This document shows, one piece after another, positions 25,618 to 32,202 of a DNA stretch of 32,202 bases. The DNA is from SIAJ01 sp036266155 (GTDB lineage Bacteria; Planctomycetota; Planctomycetia; Gemmatales; Gemmataceae), in the NCBI GenBank assembly GCA_036266155.1, contig DATANR010000420.1, positions 1-32,202 on the forward strand, given 5' to 3'. The notes beneath the pieces were generated by a model. The model searched no databases, was not told the DNA's origin, and saw only the letters and a list, made by a program, of their open reading frames with translations. The position numbers and the translations under genes were made by a program. Position 1 is the stretch's first letter. Every line of letters begins with the position of its first letter.

Positions 25618-26028
25618 TCAACCTTCGCGATCGCTTGCTTGTGGTCCGGCTTCCAACAAGAGCCGCCGGTGTGCGATGCGCTCTGCGCGATTGATGCCGA
25701 GGACGGCGATCGTTGCCCGACCGATGGCCGTCCGTCCTTCTAGAATTGGGCCGTTCCAAACGAAATGTTCCGTCCAGTTGTCGAGGCGCGGATTGAATAG
25801 AGGTACGAGTTGATCAGTCTCGGGATCAAATCCCGCGGCACATGGGCCCTTGGCGGCGTTGCAGTAGGCGCATGTGAGACAGGTGTTTTGCAAGTTCGTC
25901 GGGCCGCGATGCTTCTTGGCGCGGATATGGTCGACTTCATGTGGAAGGTTCGTGTGCACTTGGGCGAGTTGGCAATACTCGCAGCGCCCGTGTGCCCGCT
26001 TCCAAATGAGTTGGCGACGCGTGGCCAC
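25618..26028 (-). CDS. HNH endonuclease
   Basis: The 136-residue protein contains a compact HNH/zinc-ribbon nuclease core: CEYC (Cys16, Cys19), HEVDHIRAKKHRG (His30, Asp33, His34), NLQNTCLTCAYCN with Asn45/Asn48 and Cys53/Cys56, then AAKG. Paired cysteines hold the zinc that organises the metal-dependent nuclease site. The remainder (about 62-136) is a C-terminal extension common to small free-standing HNH proteins of cyanobacteria and planctomycetes. It starts at GTG only 3 bp after the stop of the 93-residue gene, so the two are translationally coupled. The target is unknown: it could be a housekeeping, mobile or toxin-like nuclease. Confidence 0.88.
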   Translation of the reverse strand: MATRRQLIWKRAHGRCEYCQLAQVHTNLPHEVDHIRAKKHRGPTNLQNTCLTCAYCNAAKGPCAAGFDPETDQLVPLFNPRLDNWTEHFVWNGPILEGRTAIGRATIAVLGINRAERIAHRRLLLEAGPQASDREG

Positions 26029-26031
26029 GAT

Positions 26032-26313
26032 TCACTTGGTCCGTGGGCGTTTCGCCAGAGATAACCTGGCCTTGGCGTGCAGCAGGTCTAAGAATTGTCC
26101 GACACGAAGATATTTCTCAAGCGATATGCGCTCGTCGGCATCGATCGTGCCCGCGTTGTTTTTCTGCAAGAGCTTGCGGACGTGGTTCACATCTCGCGTG
26201 GGCAACTTGAATTCAAGCAACGATTCGGCGGCCGTGGTAAAAAGGCTGGCGCCGTTCGACGACACAATACTGTCGAGGATGTCAAGTTCGGTGATCGGCG
26301 TCGTGCGTACCAT
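26032..26313 (-). CDS. Small helical protein of unknown function, partner of the HNH nuclease
   Basis: I do not recognise the family of this 93-residue protein. It is mostly helical, with an amphipathic helix around ITELDILDSIV, a segment DVNHVRKLLQKNN, then ISLEKYLRVGQFLDLLHAKARLSL and a basic C-terminal tail (AKRPRTK). It has no signal peptide or cysteines. The next gene, the HNH nuclease, starts 3 bp after its stop, so the two are made together. Gene order and size would suit an antitoxin or accessory subunit, but nothing in the sequence proves it. Confidence 0.7.
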   Translation of the reverse strand: MVRTTPITELDILDSIVSSNGASLFTTAAESLLEFKLPTRDVNHVRKLLQKNNAGTIDADERISLEKYLRVGQFLDLLHAKARLSLAKRPRTK

Positions 26314-26360
26314 GCGCGTATCCTAACGCAATGATCGGGCATTTGCCAGCAACATCAAGA

Positions 26361-26398
26361 CGCGCCAGCGAGGTTTACGCCCAAGTCACGCTGGCGCG
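26361..26398 (-). terminator. Hairpin just after the NRPS stop codon
   Basis: A perfect 10-bp GC-rich stem (CGCGCCAGCG at 26361-26370, CGCTGGCGCG at 26389-26398) with an 18-nt loop begins 5 bp after the NRPS stop on the minus strand. No strong T-run follows, so termination may be partial and could allow expression of the two genes beyond it. Confidence 0.5.
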
Positions 26399-26403
26399 AC
26401 CGA

Positions 26404-29400
26404 TCACGGCAACAACACCGTCCCGCGTGATCCCGGCCTCGACATCTTCTTGCGTGCCGATCGAATCACATCCCGCATCTGCGTCACAAGCCGATCCATG
26501 TTCTCTTCCGAAAAGATCTCCATGTGCCCGACGGGCACTTCAACAACTTGAACCGGTTGCGTCGTCCAGCGGGCCCAACCCTTGAGCGGATCGTTGAGCC
26601 GGGTGGCTGCCCATTTCTCGTGTTCGCCGGAACGCACCAACACCACCTGGCCGTTGAACTGACCACTCGGCCAGTAGCGGAGCCGGGCCCGTTCAAGAGC
26701 TGCCCAGACCATCTTCAAGGTCTGATCGCTCAGGCCGCCGACGAGGGCCTGAACGGGCAGATCAAGGTGACCAAGTCCCATCGCCGCCAACACTCGGTGG
26801 CGCAGGTTCTTGAACCGCTCGGCCGCGTACCTCCATTTGTGCTCGCCGGGCCGGGTCAGGAAGTTCTTGAAGTGAATGCCCATCCGGATCGGCCACGGCA
26901 GTCGTCGTGGGTATCCGGGTGCGTGGGTGTCGAAGAGGACGACGCGCGCGACGTCGATGCCGCGCTTCTGCATGAGTAGTGCGATCTCGAACGCCATCAG
27001 GCCGCCGACGGAATAGCCGCTCAACACAAACGGGCCTCTCGGGCGCGCCTTTAGAATTTCCTCAATGTAGCGCTCGGCGATCGGCTCGACGCGATCGAGC
27101 GGCGGTTCCGATCCATCCACGCCAATGGCCTTCATTCCATAGGCCGGGAATTCGTTGCCGAGCAGCCGGGCGAACTTGTGGAACGTGAACACGTGCCCGC
27201 CGGCCCCGGCGATCAGGAATAGCGGCGGCTGATTGCCCTCGACATTCAACGGCACCAGCGAACCCTTGCCGACTTCCAGCTTGCGCTGGATCATCGACGC
27301 CAACTCACGAATGGTAGGCGCCGTGAAGAGCGTTTCGAGTGGGATCTTGTGGCCGAGTCGCGACTCGATGCGTGCGATGAGCTGCGCTGCCAGGAGTGAA
27401 TGCCCACCGAGATCTTCGAAACGCGTCGTCATACTTACCGGCCGCGTGTTGAGCACCTCTTCCCAGAGCGATTGCAAGGCTCGCTCGGCATCATTCGCCG
27501 GCGGCACATAGGCAGTTGCCGCAGCGGCGGCGGCGGGGGCATCCGGCACCGGCAAGGCTGCGCGATCGACCTTGCCGTTCGGCGTCAACGGCAGCACGTC
27601 CAGGTAGACGAACGCGGCCGGCACCATGTAATCGGGCAGACCCGCTCGCAGATGTTTGGCCAGATCGCTCGTTTCGACCGGCGACTTACGAACGACATAC
27701 GCCGCGAGGCTCACGTTGCCACTGTCGTCGCGGAATGGCTTCACGACCGAATCACGCACGGCTGGGTGCTGGCCGAGTGCGGTTTCGATCTCGCCCATTT
27801 CTACGCGGAAGCCGCGGACCTTGACCTGATGGTCGATGCGGCCCAGGAACTCAAGGTTGCCGTCCGGCATGTAGCGAGCGAGGTCGCCGGTCTTGTAGAG
27901 ACGTTCGCCAGGCGCGAACGGGTCCGCGATGAACCGTTCGGCCGTCAACTCCGGACGGTTCAGATAACCTTCAGCGAGGCACAACCCACCGATGTGCAGT
28001 TCACCAGGCACGCCGACCGGAGTCGGCTGCAGATTCTTGTCGAGCACGTGATAGCGGGCATTGCGGATCGGTTTGCCATACGGAATGCTCGGCCACGCCG
28101 GATCGACCTTGTCCACGGGGAACCAGTTCGACCAGATGGCCGCTTCCGTCGCGCCGCCGAGGGCCATGACCTTGGCATTCGGAAACGCCGACCGCACCTG
28201 ATCGGGCAGCGTCACCGGGATCCAGTCGCCGCTAAGCATCACGAGTTTCAAATCGTGCGATGGCGTCCCGCGGCTGAAGAACGGCACAAGCTGTTGCAGC
28301 GCCGCAGGGGCCGAGTCCCACATGGTGATGTGGTCGGTCCGCAAGATGTCCGCGAGGCGGGCGGGGTCTTTCAACTCTTGCTCGTCCGTCATGCGCAGGC
28401 AGCCGCCGGCGCCGAGCACGCCGAAGATGTCATAGACGGACAGGTCGAACGACAGCGAGGTGACAAACAGCAGCCGATCCTTGGACGTGACGCCGAACGT
28501 GCGGTTGACCCAATCGATCGTGTTCAAGGCGGCGCGATGCCGAACGACGACGCCCTTCGGCTTGCCCGTCGAGCCCGACGTGTAGATCACATAGGCGATC
28601 GAGTCGGCCGTGTGCGTCTTTTCCAGGTCGCTCGTGGATTGTTTGCTTAGCTCGGCTTCGATCTCGTTGATGTTCACAAGCCGATCGCCGACGTCCGGCA
28701 AACGGTCGAGCAACGCCGATTGCGTCAGCAAGACGGCAGCGTTGGTGTCCTCGAGCATGAAGGCGAGACGATCCCTCGGGTAGCTCGAATCGAGGGGGAC
28801 GTAGGCCGCCCCGATCTTCGTGACCGCAAGCACGGCCGCGATCATGTCGGCCGAGCGCTTCAAGCAAACGCCGACCAGGTCGCCGGACTTGACGCCGCGA
28901 CCCTTCAGGAAGTGGGCGAGCCGATTCGAACGCTCCTGGAGCTGGCGATAGGAGATCGCCTTGCCATTGCAGATTAACGCGGGAGCGTTCGGCAGATCGG
29001 CCGCACGGCGCGCGAAGCCGTCGGGCAGACAATCCGCTTTGGGATAGTCGGCAACGGTCTGATTCCATTCCGCTACGATGCGCTGGCGCTCCGCCGGCGT
29101 CAAAAGCGGGAGCTTGCTGATCGGGGTCGTCGGGTTTGCGGCAGCCGCTTCGAGGACCGTCAAGAAGTGCCCCACTAGCTGCCGAATATGGGACTCTTCG
29201 AAGAGGTCTGTATTGTACTCGATCCAGCCCCATAGCCCACCGAAGGGGCCGTCTTCGAGCACGAGCCGGAGGTCGAACATCGACGTCCCGTTGTGAACGG
29301 GGAGCGTCGAAACCTTCATCCGCGCGAAGCGCTCCGGAATGATGTTGACGTTCTGGTAGTAGAAGGCCGCCTGGAAGAACGCCTGCCGGCTCGTGTCGCG

Positions 29401-30735
29401 GCCGGGTCGCAACTCCTCGATCAGCGATTCGAGCGAAACATCTTGATGAGCGAAGGCCCCGAGGCGCGTCTGGCGGACGCGTTCGAGCAGTTCGCGGAAC
29501 GTCGGGTCGCCGGAGATGTCAGTTCGCAACACGACCGTGTTGACGAACAGGCCGACGAGCGGCTCAGTCTCGCCACGATTGCGGTTCGCGACCGGCGTTC
29601 CCAGGAGCAGGTTATCGGCCCCGGTGTAGCGGCCGAGCACGGTCTGGAAAGCCGCGAGGCCGACCATGAAGCGCGTGACCGATTCCTGGCGGCTCAGCTT
29701 GTCGACCGCGCCCACGAGCTTCTTCGGCACGTCGAACTTAAACATCGCCCCCTTGAACGTCTGCCAGACTGGCCGCGGCCGGGCGAAGGGCAAGTCGAGC
29801 GTCGGCACCGGCGGCGCTAGCGTCTTTTTCCAGTATTCAAGCTGATCGCGGAAGGCCTGCGTCTTGCGCGTGCCGACTTCCCAGGTCGCGTAGTCGCCGT
29901 ACTGAATCGGCAGCGGTCGAATCCGCGGTGCGGCGCCGGCCTTGGCCGCTTCGTAGTACGCTTCCATGTCCTTGAAGAACACGCCCCACGACCACCCGTC
30001 GGTGATCGTGTGGTGCATGTTGATCCAGAGCAAATACTCGTCGGAGCCCGTGCGATAGAGCTTCACGCGATAAAGGCGTTCGGCCGTCAGCGGGATGCGG
30101 GCCGACAGACACGCGGTCGATTCGGTCGTCGCGATCGTCCGCCGCTCGCTTTCCGGCTTGTCGCGCAGATCGACGAATGGCAGCTCGAACGGCTTCGATG
30201 CCGCGATCACTTGGACGGGTAGCCCGTGTTCCGTTTCGAAGTGGACGCGCATCGCCTCATGTCGTTCCTCGACGCGCTCGAAGGCGGCACGCAGGGGTTC
30301 GAGTTCTAGCTGCCCCTGGATGCGGATCAGGAAGCCGACGTTGTAGACTTCCGGGTTCGGCAGGATGTGGTCGAGAATCCAGAGCCGCCGTTGCGCGGCC
30401 GTGGCCGGGAAGCGCACACGGAGACCGTCAATCGGCACCAGCTGCGCACCGCTCGCTTGCGTGCCGAGCACGGCCTGTTCGACGACCTGGCAGAGGCCGC
30501 GCACCGTTCGGGCCGTGAACAGCTCGACCTCGGTGACCTTGTAATTGAAGCGGCGCGTGATCCGCGTCAGGATTTGCACCGCGGACAACGAGTCGCCGCC
30601 GAGTTCGAAGAAGTCGTCCTCTGGCCGCACCACATCCAATTCGAGCACGTCCGCCCAAATGGCGGCTACTTCGGCTTCGATTGGCGTCGGCGGACGGTCG
30701 GGGAAGGTTGGGGAATTCTCAGGATGCGCTGCCAT
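26404..30735 (-). CDS. Nonribosomal peptide synthetase, PCP-C-A-PCP-TE
   Basis: This 1443-residue NRPS has, in order: a carrier domain (about 17-90, FFELGGDSLSA, Ser49); a condensation domain (about 100-540, HHTITDG at 241-247); an adenylation domain (about 550-1065) with YTSGSTGKPKG (718-728), FDLSVYD, GGATEAAIW, YKTGDLARY and NGKVDR (Lys1055); a second carrier (about 1080-1152, DLGGHSLLAA, Ser1113); and a thioesterase (about 1165-1425) with GYSVGG (Ser1242), an Asp near 1269 and His1404. Reading the specificity pocket by eye gives D-L-Y-D-M-S-L-I-W-K, differing at two positions from the cysteine code DLYNLSLIWK. The condensation domain is not of the cyclising type. Starting with a carrier implies loading in trans. 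GGAGAGG upstream supports the start. No MbtH, phosphopantetheinyl transferase or exporter gene is in the window. Confidence 0.93.
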   Translation of the reverse strand: MAAHPENSPTFPDRPPTPIEAEVAAIWADVLELDVVRPEDDFFELGGDSLSAVQILTRITRRFNYKVTEVELFTARTVRGLCQVVEQAVLGTQASGAQLVPIDGLRVRFPATAAQRRLWILDHILPNPEVYNVGFLIRIQGQLELEPLRAAFERVEERHEAMRVHFETEHGLPVQVIAASKPFELPFVDLRDKPESERRTIATTESTACLSARIPLTAERLYRVKLYRTGSDEYLLWINMHHTITDGWSWGVFFKDMEAYYEAAKAGAAPRIRPLPIQYGDYATWEVGTRKTQAFRDQLEYWKKTLAPPVPTLDLPFARPRPVWQTFKGAMFKFDVPKKLVGAVDKLSRQESVTRFMVGLAAFQTVLGRYTGADNLLLGTPVANRNRGETEPLVGLFVNTVVLRTDISGDPTFRELLERVRQTRLGAFAHQDVSLESLIEELRPGRDTSRQAFFQAAFYYQNVNIIPERFARMKVSTLPVHNGTSMFDLRLVLEDGPFGGLWGWIEYNTDLFEESHIRQLVGHFLTVLEAAAANPTTPISKLPLLTPAERQRIVAEWNQTVADYPKADCLPDGFARRAADLPNAPALICNGKAISYRQLQERSNRLAHFLKGRGVKSGDLVGVCLKRSADMIAAVLAVTKIGAAYVPLDSSYPRDRLAFMLEDTNAAVLLTQSALLDRLPDVGDRLVNINEIEAELSKQSTSDLEKTHTADSIAYVIYTSGSTGKPKGVVVRHRAALNTIDWVNRTFGVTSKDRLLFVTSLSFDLSVYDIFGVLGAGGCLRMTDEQELKDPARLADILRTDHITMWDSAPAALQQLVPFFSRGTPSHDLKLVMLSGDWIPVTLPDQVRSAFPNAKVMALGGATEAAIWSNWFPVDKVDPAWPSIPYGKPIRNARYHVLDKNLQPTPVGVPGELHIGGLCLAEGYLNRPELTAERFIADPFAPGERLYKTGDLARYMPDGNLEFLGRIDHQVKVRGFRVEMGEIETALGQHPAVRDSVVKPFRDDSGNVSLAAYVVRKSPVETSDLAKHLRAGLPDYMVPAAFVYLDVLPLTPNGKVDRAALPVPDAPAAAAAATAYVPPANDAERALQSLWEEVLNTRPVSMTTRFEDLGGHSLLAAQLIARIESRLGHKIPLETLFTAPTIRELASMIQRKLEVGKGSLVPLNVEGNQPPLFLIAGAGGHVFTFHKFARLLGNEFPAYGMKAIGVDGSEPPLDRVEPIAERYIEEILKARPRGPFVLSGYSVGGLMAFEIALLMQKRGIDVARVVLFDTHAPGYPRRLPWPIRMGIHFKNFLTRPGEHKWRYAAERFKNLRHRVLAAMGLGHLDLPVQALVGGLSDQTLKMVWAALERARLRYWPSGQFNGQVVLVRSGEHEKWAATRLNDPLKGWARWTTQPVQVVEVPVGHMEIFSEENMDRLVTQMRDVIRSARKKMSRPGSRGTVLLP

Positions 30736-31091
30736 GAAGTTCGCCTCTCCCGCGGTCGGGACGAGTCAGGGGGGACCCTAGCCAGCCTCGAACCGGCGTG
30801 GAGCGCGGCGATCCGACGGCAGGGCGTTCGGCCACATGGGTGCCGCGCGAGCGCGGCATGAGGGTGGGGACTTCCGGACATGGCGACATGCCGAAAGCGC
30901 GTAATCCGAACGACCCAACCTTAGCTCAGATTCGGTACGAGTTAGCGAATCCGCAAGAATTGAGCCAACGGTAGAAATTGCCTGCTGATTATCATTGACT
31001 GGATTCAGATCGGACATGAATCGGTGGAGTCCGGGACCAAGTACTACCACTTTTTTGGCGGGTTCCTGTACCAGTTTTCCAGAGCACCTTA

Positions 31092-31120
31092 TTGACGCAA
31101 ACCCTTTACCAGGAGATAAA
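31092..31120 (+). promoter_or_regulatory. Candidate sigma-70-type promoter for the DUF4139-type gene
   Basis: TTGACG at 31092-31097 and GATAAA at 31115-31120 are separated by exactly 17 bp. Transcription would begin near 31127, giving a leader of about 210 nt that carries the inverted-repeat array. The -10 box matches consensus at 4 of 6 positions, so the call is moderate. Confidence 0.45.
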
Positions 31121-31134
31121 TAAAGCCGAGACGC

Positions 31135-31204
31135 ATTCAAAGAGCGCCAACCCCATGCACCGCTGGCGCTCTTCGTGGCGCTCTTTGATTGGCGCCCTTT
31201 GAAT
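31135..31204 (+). repeat. Competing inverted/direct repeats in the leader
   Basis: The arm ATTCAAAGAGCGCCAA (31135-31150) can pair with three downstream copies: TGGCGCTCTT at 31164-31173, TGGCGCTCTTTGAT at 31176-31189, and TTGGCGCCCTTTGAAT at 31189-31204 (one mismatch). The copies are direct repeats about 12-14 bp apart. Mutually exclusive hairpins are possible, as in an RNA switch, or these may be tandem protein sites. Confidence 0.6.
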
Positions 31205-31339
31205 TTGGAATTGCTCCCGTTCAAATTCGCATGACAACTGTGACACGACGGTTACAATGACCCCCTATCCTCTCTCGTGGGACGGTAAGTCGGCGCGTCC
31301 GGACTGTTCCTCTCACGCTCGTTCGCGAGGCATCCCATC

Positions 31340-32202
31340 ATGAAACGCATTTGGTTTACGCTGCCGGTCTTGATGGCCCTGGCAGTCGGCTTCGTTGTCT
31401 TCGCGCAACGCGGCGATCCCGTCGTACCCGAACAACAGAAGCAGCCCGACAAGGTCGCGGCGCTCAAGCCGGCCGTCAGCCTGCCGATTTCGCAGGTGAT
31501 CCTGTTCAACTCCGGCGTCGGCCACTTCACGCGCAGCGGCGAAGTCGAAGGCGAAGCCCGCGTCGACCTGACGTTCCCCGAGCAGGACATCAATGACCTG
31601 ATCAAGTCGATGACGTTGCGTGACCTGTCGCCGAACGGCCGAGTCGCCGCTGTGACGTACGACAGCCACGATCCGATCGACCGCACGCTGGCCTCGTTCG
31701 CGATCAACCTGAATAACAGCCCGTCGCTGGCGCAGATTTTGACGCAAGCCCGCGGCGAACAGGTCGAGGTGACGCTCATCAACAACGCGAGCCAGCCAGG
31801 CAATTTGACTGGCAAGATCATCGGCATCGAAGCCCAGGCCGTGCCGAGCAAAGAGGGGCCGGTTACCGTTAGCGTGTTGAACATGTGGTGCGCCGAGGGC
31901 GTGCGGGCCGTAAAACTATCCGAGGTTCAACGCCTCCGCTTCGCGAATCCGATCATCGAGAACGAAGTGCGTCGCGCTCTTGAAACGCTCGCCCTTTCGC
32001 ACGATTCACAGAAGAAGGCCGTCAGCCTGCATTTCGCCGGTGAAGGCAAGCGCAAGGTCGAAGTCGGGTATGTCATCGAGAACCCGATCTGGAAAACGAG
32101 CTACCGGCTCGTGATGGACAAGGAAGGCAAACCGTATCTCCAGGGCTGGGCGATCGTCGAAAATCCGACCGACGAGGATTGGCACACGGTGACGATGGCC
32201 CT
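31340..32202 (+). CDS. Secreted DUF4139-type protein, 3' end outside window
   Basis: The visible 287 codons start with a Sec signal peptide (MKRIWFTLPVLMALAVGFVVFAQ, cut after about residue 22), then a low-complexity linker. From about residue 47 there is a beta-rich domain (SQVILFNSGVGHFTRSG) typical of the N-terminal part of DUF4139 proteins. The DUF4139 domain proper starts at about 225 with VEVGYVIENPIWKTSYRLV and continues past the window edge (WAIVENPTDEDW). The family is poorly characterised; some relatives are annotated as mucoidy inhibitor A-like. It is likely periplasmic or surface-bound. The leader contains a candidate promoter and competing hairpins, so expression may be controlled at RNA level. 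Confidence 0.82.
   Translation, partial: MKRIWFTLPVLMALAVGFVVFAQRGDPVVPEQQKQPDKVAALKPAVSLPISQVILFNSGVGHFTRSGEVEGEARVDLTFPEQDINDLIKSMTLRDLSPNGRVAAVTYDSHDPIDRTLASFAINLNNSPSLAQILTQARGEQVEVTLINNASQPGNLTGKIIGIEAQAVPSKEGPVTVSVLNMWCAEGVRAVKLSEVQRLRFANPIIENEVRRALETLALSHDSQKKAVSLHFAGEGKRKVEVGYVIENPIWKTSYRLVMDKEGKPYLQGWAIVENPTDEDWHTVTMA

Larger units (their letters stand above)
30736..31339. promoter_or_regulatory. 604-bp divergent intergenic region between NRPS and DUF4139-type gene
   Basis: This is the longest non-coding stretch. It must hold the promoter of the NRPS (minus) and of the DUF4139-type gene (plus). I see no credible gene: a 148-codon minus-strand frame at 30778-31224 lacks family features and crosses the repeat structure. 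The right half holds a plausible promoter (31092-31120) and an inverted-repeat array (31135-31204). Nothing was recognised at about 30780-31080. Confidence 0.5.

Noticed and set aside
27400..28650. 416-codon plus-strand frame
   Set aside because: It is antisense to the NRPS adenylation domain, which has all core motifs in the other frame.
29115..30435. Heterocyclisation (Cy) domain in the NRPS, suggested by the cysteine-like pocket
   Set aside because: The active-site motif is HHTITDG, the standard condensation motif, not DxxxxD.
30778..31224. 148-codon minus-strand frame upstream of the NRPS
   Set aside because: No family features, overlaps the inverted-repeat array, and is not needed to explain the NRPS start, which has its own ribosome site.

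Overview
The window looks like a chromosomal segment from a planctomycete, most likely of the Gemmata type. The evidence is the set of lineage-typical families: a DUF1549/DUF1553 cytochrome-like protein, a Tat-exported DUF1501 protein, an ECF sigma factor fused to a WD40 propeller, a redoxin/haem/copper-monooxygenase fusion, a Calx-beta surface protein with an N-terminal LEDR motif, and a secreted lysine-rich protein. This assignment comes from gene content only; no rRNA or tRNA gene was seen.

Layout. 1-2547 (minus): the 5' part of a membrane-anchored DUF1549/DUF1553 gene and a secreted protein with a histone-H1-like lysine tail. 2756-4148 (plus): an ECF sigma factor and its zinc-finger anti-sigma factor. 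4577-7705 (minus): a 1042-residue sigma/transmembrane/WD40 fusion. 7846-9672 (plus): a redoxin/cytochrome/copper-monooxygenase fusion. 9798-14533 (plus): a compact four-gene cluster encoding an acetoacetate-decarboxylase-like protein, a small subunit of the FAD-sorbitol/fructose dehydrogenase type, a GMC flavoprotein large subunit and a VioB-type ferritin-like protein. 14603-14990 (minus): fragments of an RND efflux operon joined by a large internal deletion. 15311-16666 (plus): DUF1501. 16819-19227 (minus): Calx-beta surface protein. 19547-20440 (plus): a lipoprotein joining a CX5R phosphatase-like domain to a C-terminal haem motif. 20443-25318 (minus): a glutamate-1-semialdehyde-aminomutase-like enzyme, an iron-type ABC permease and a secreted PQQ-like propeller with a Lys/Glu/Asp/Pro repeat tail. 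25618-26313 (minus): a 93-residue unknown protein followed 3 bp later by an HNH nuclease. 26404-30735 (minus): a single-polypeptide NRPS with the order PCP-C-A-PCP-TE. 31340-end (plus): start of a secreted DUF4139-type protein, preceded by a leader with competing inverted repeats.

How the genes relate. Two independent sigma-based regulatory units converge at about 4.15-4.58 kb. The 9.8-14.5 kb cluster is the best candidate for an undescribed metabolic system: a two-subunit GMC dehydrogenase without a visible cytochrome subunit or export signal, tightly linked to a VioB-like ferritin-fold enzyme and a decarboxylase-like protein. The NRPS starts with a carrier domain and has no cognate loading domain in the window, so it should need a partner in trans. 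The iron-type permease lies about 3 kb beyond the NRPS end, separated from it by other genes, and any functional link is speculation.

Limits: all family calls come from reading motifs by eye. Domain boundaries are approximate and no database or structure search was run.
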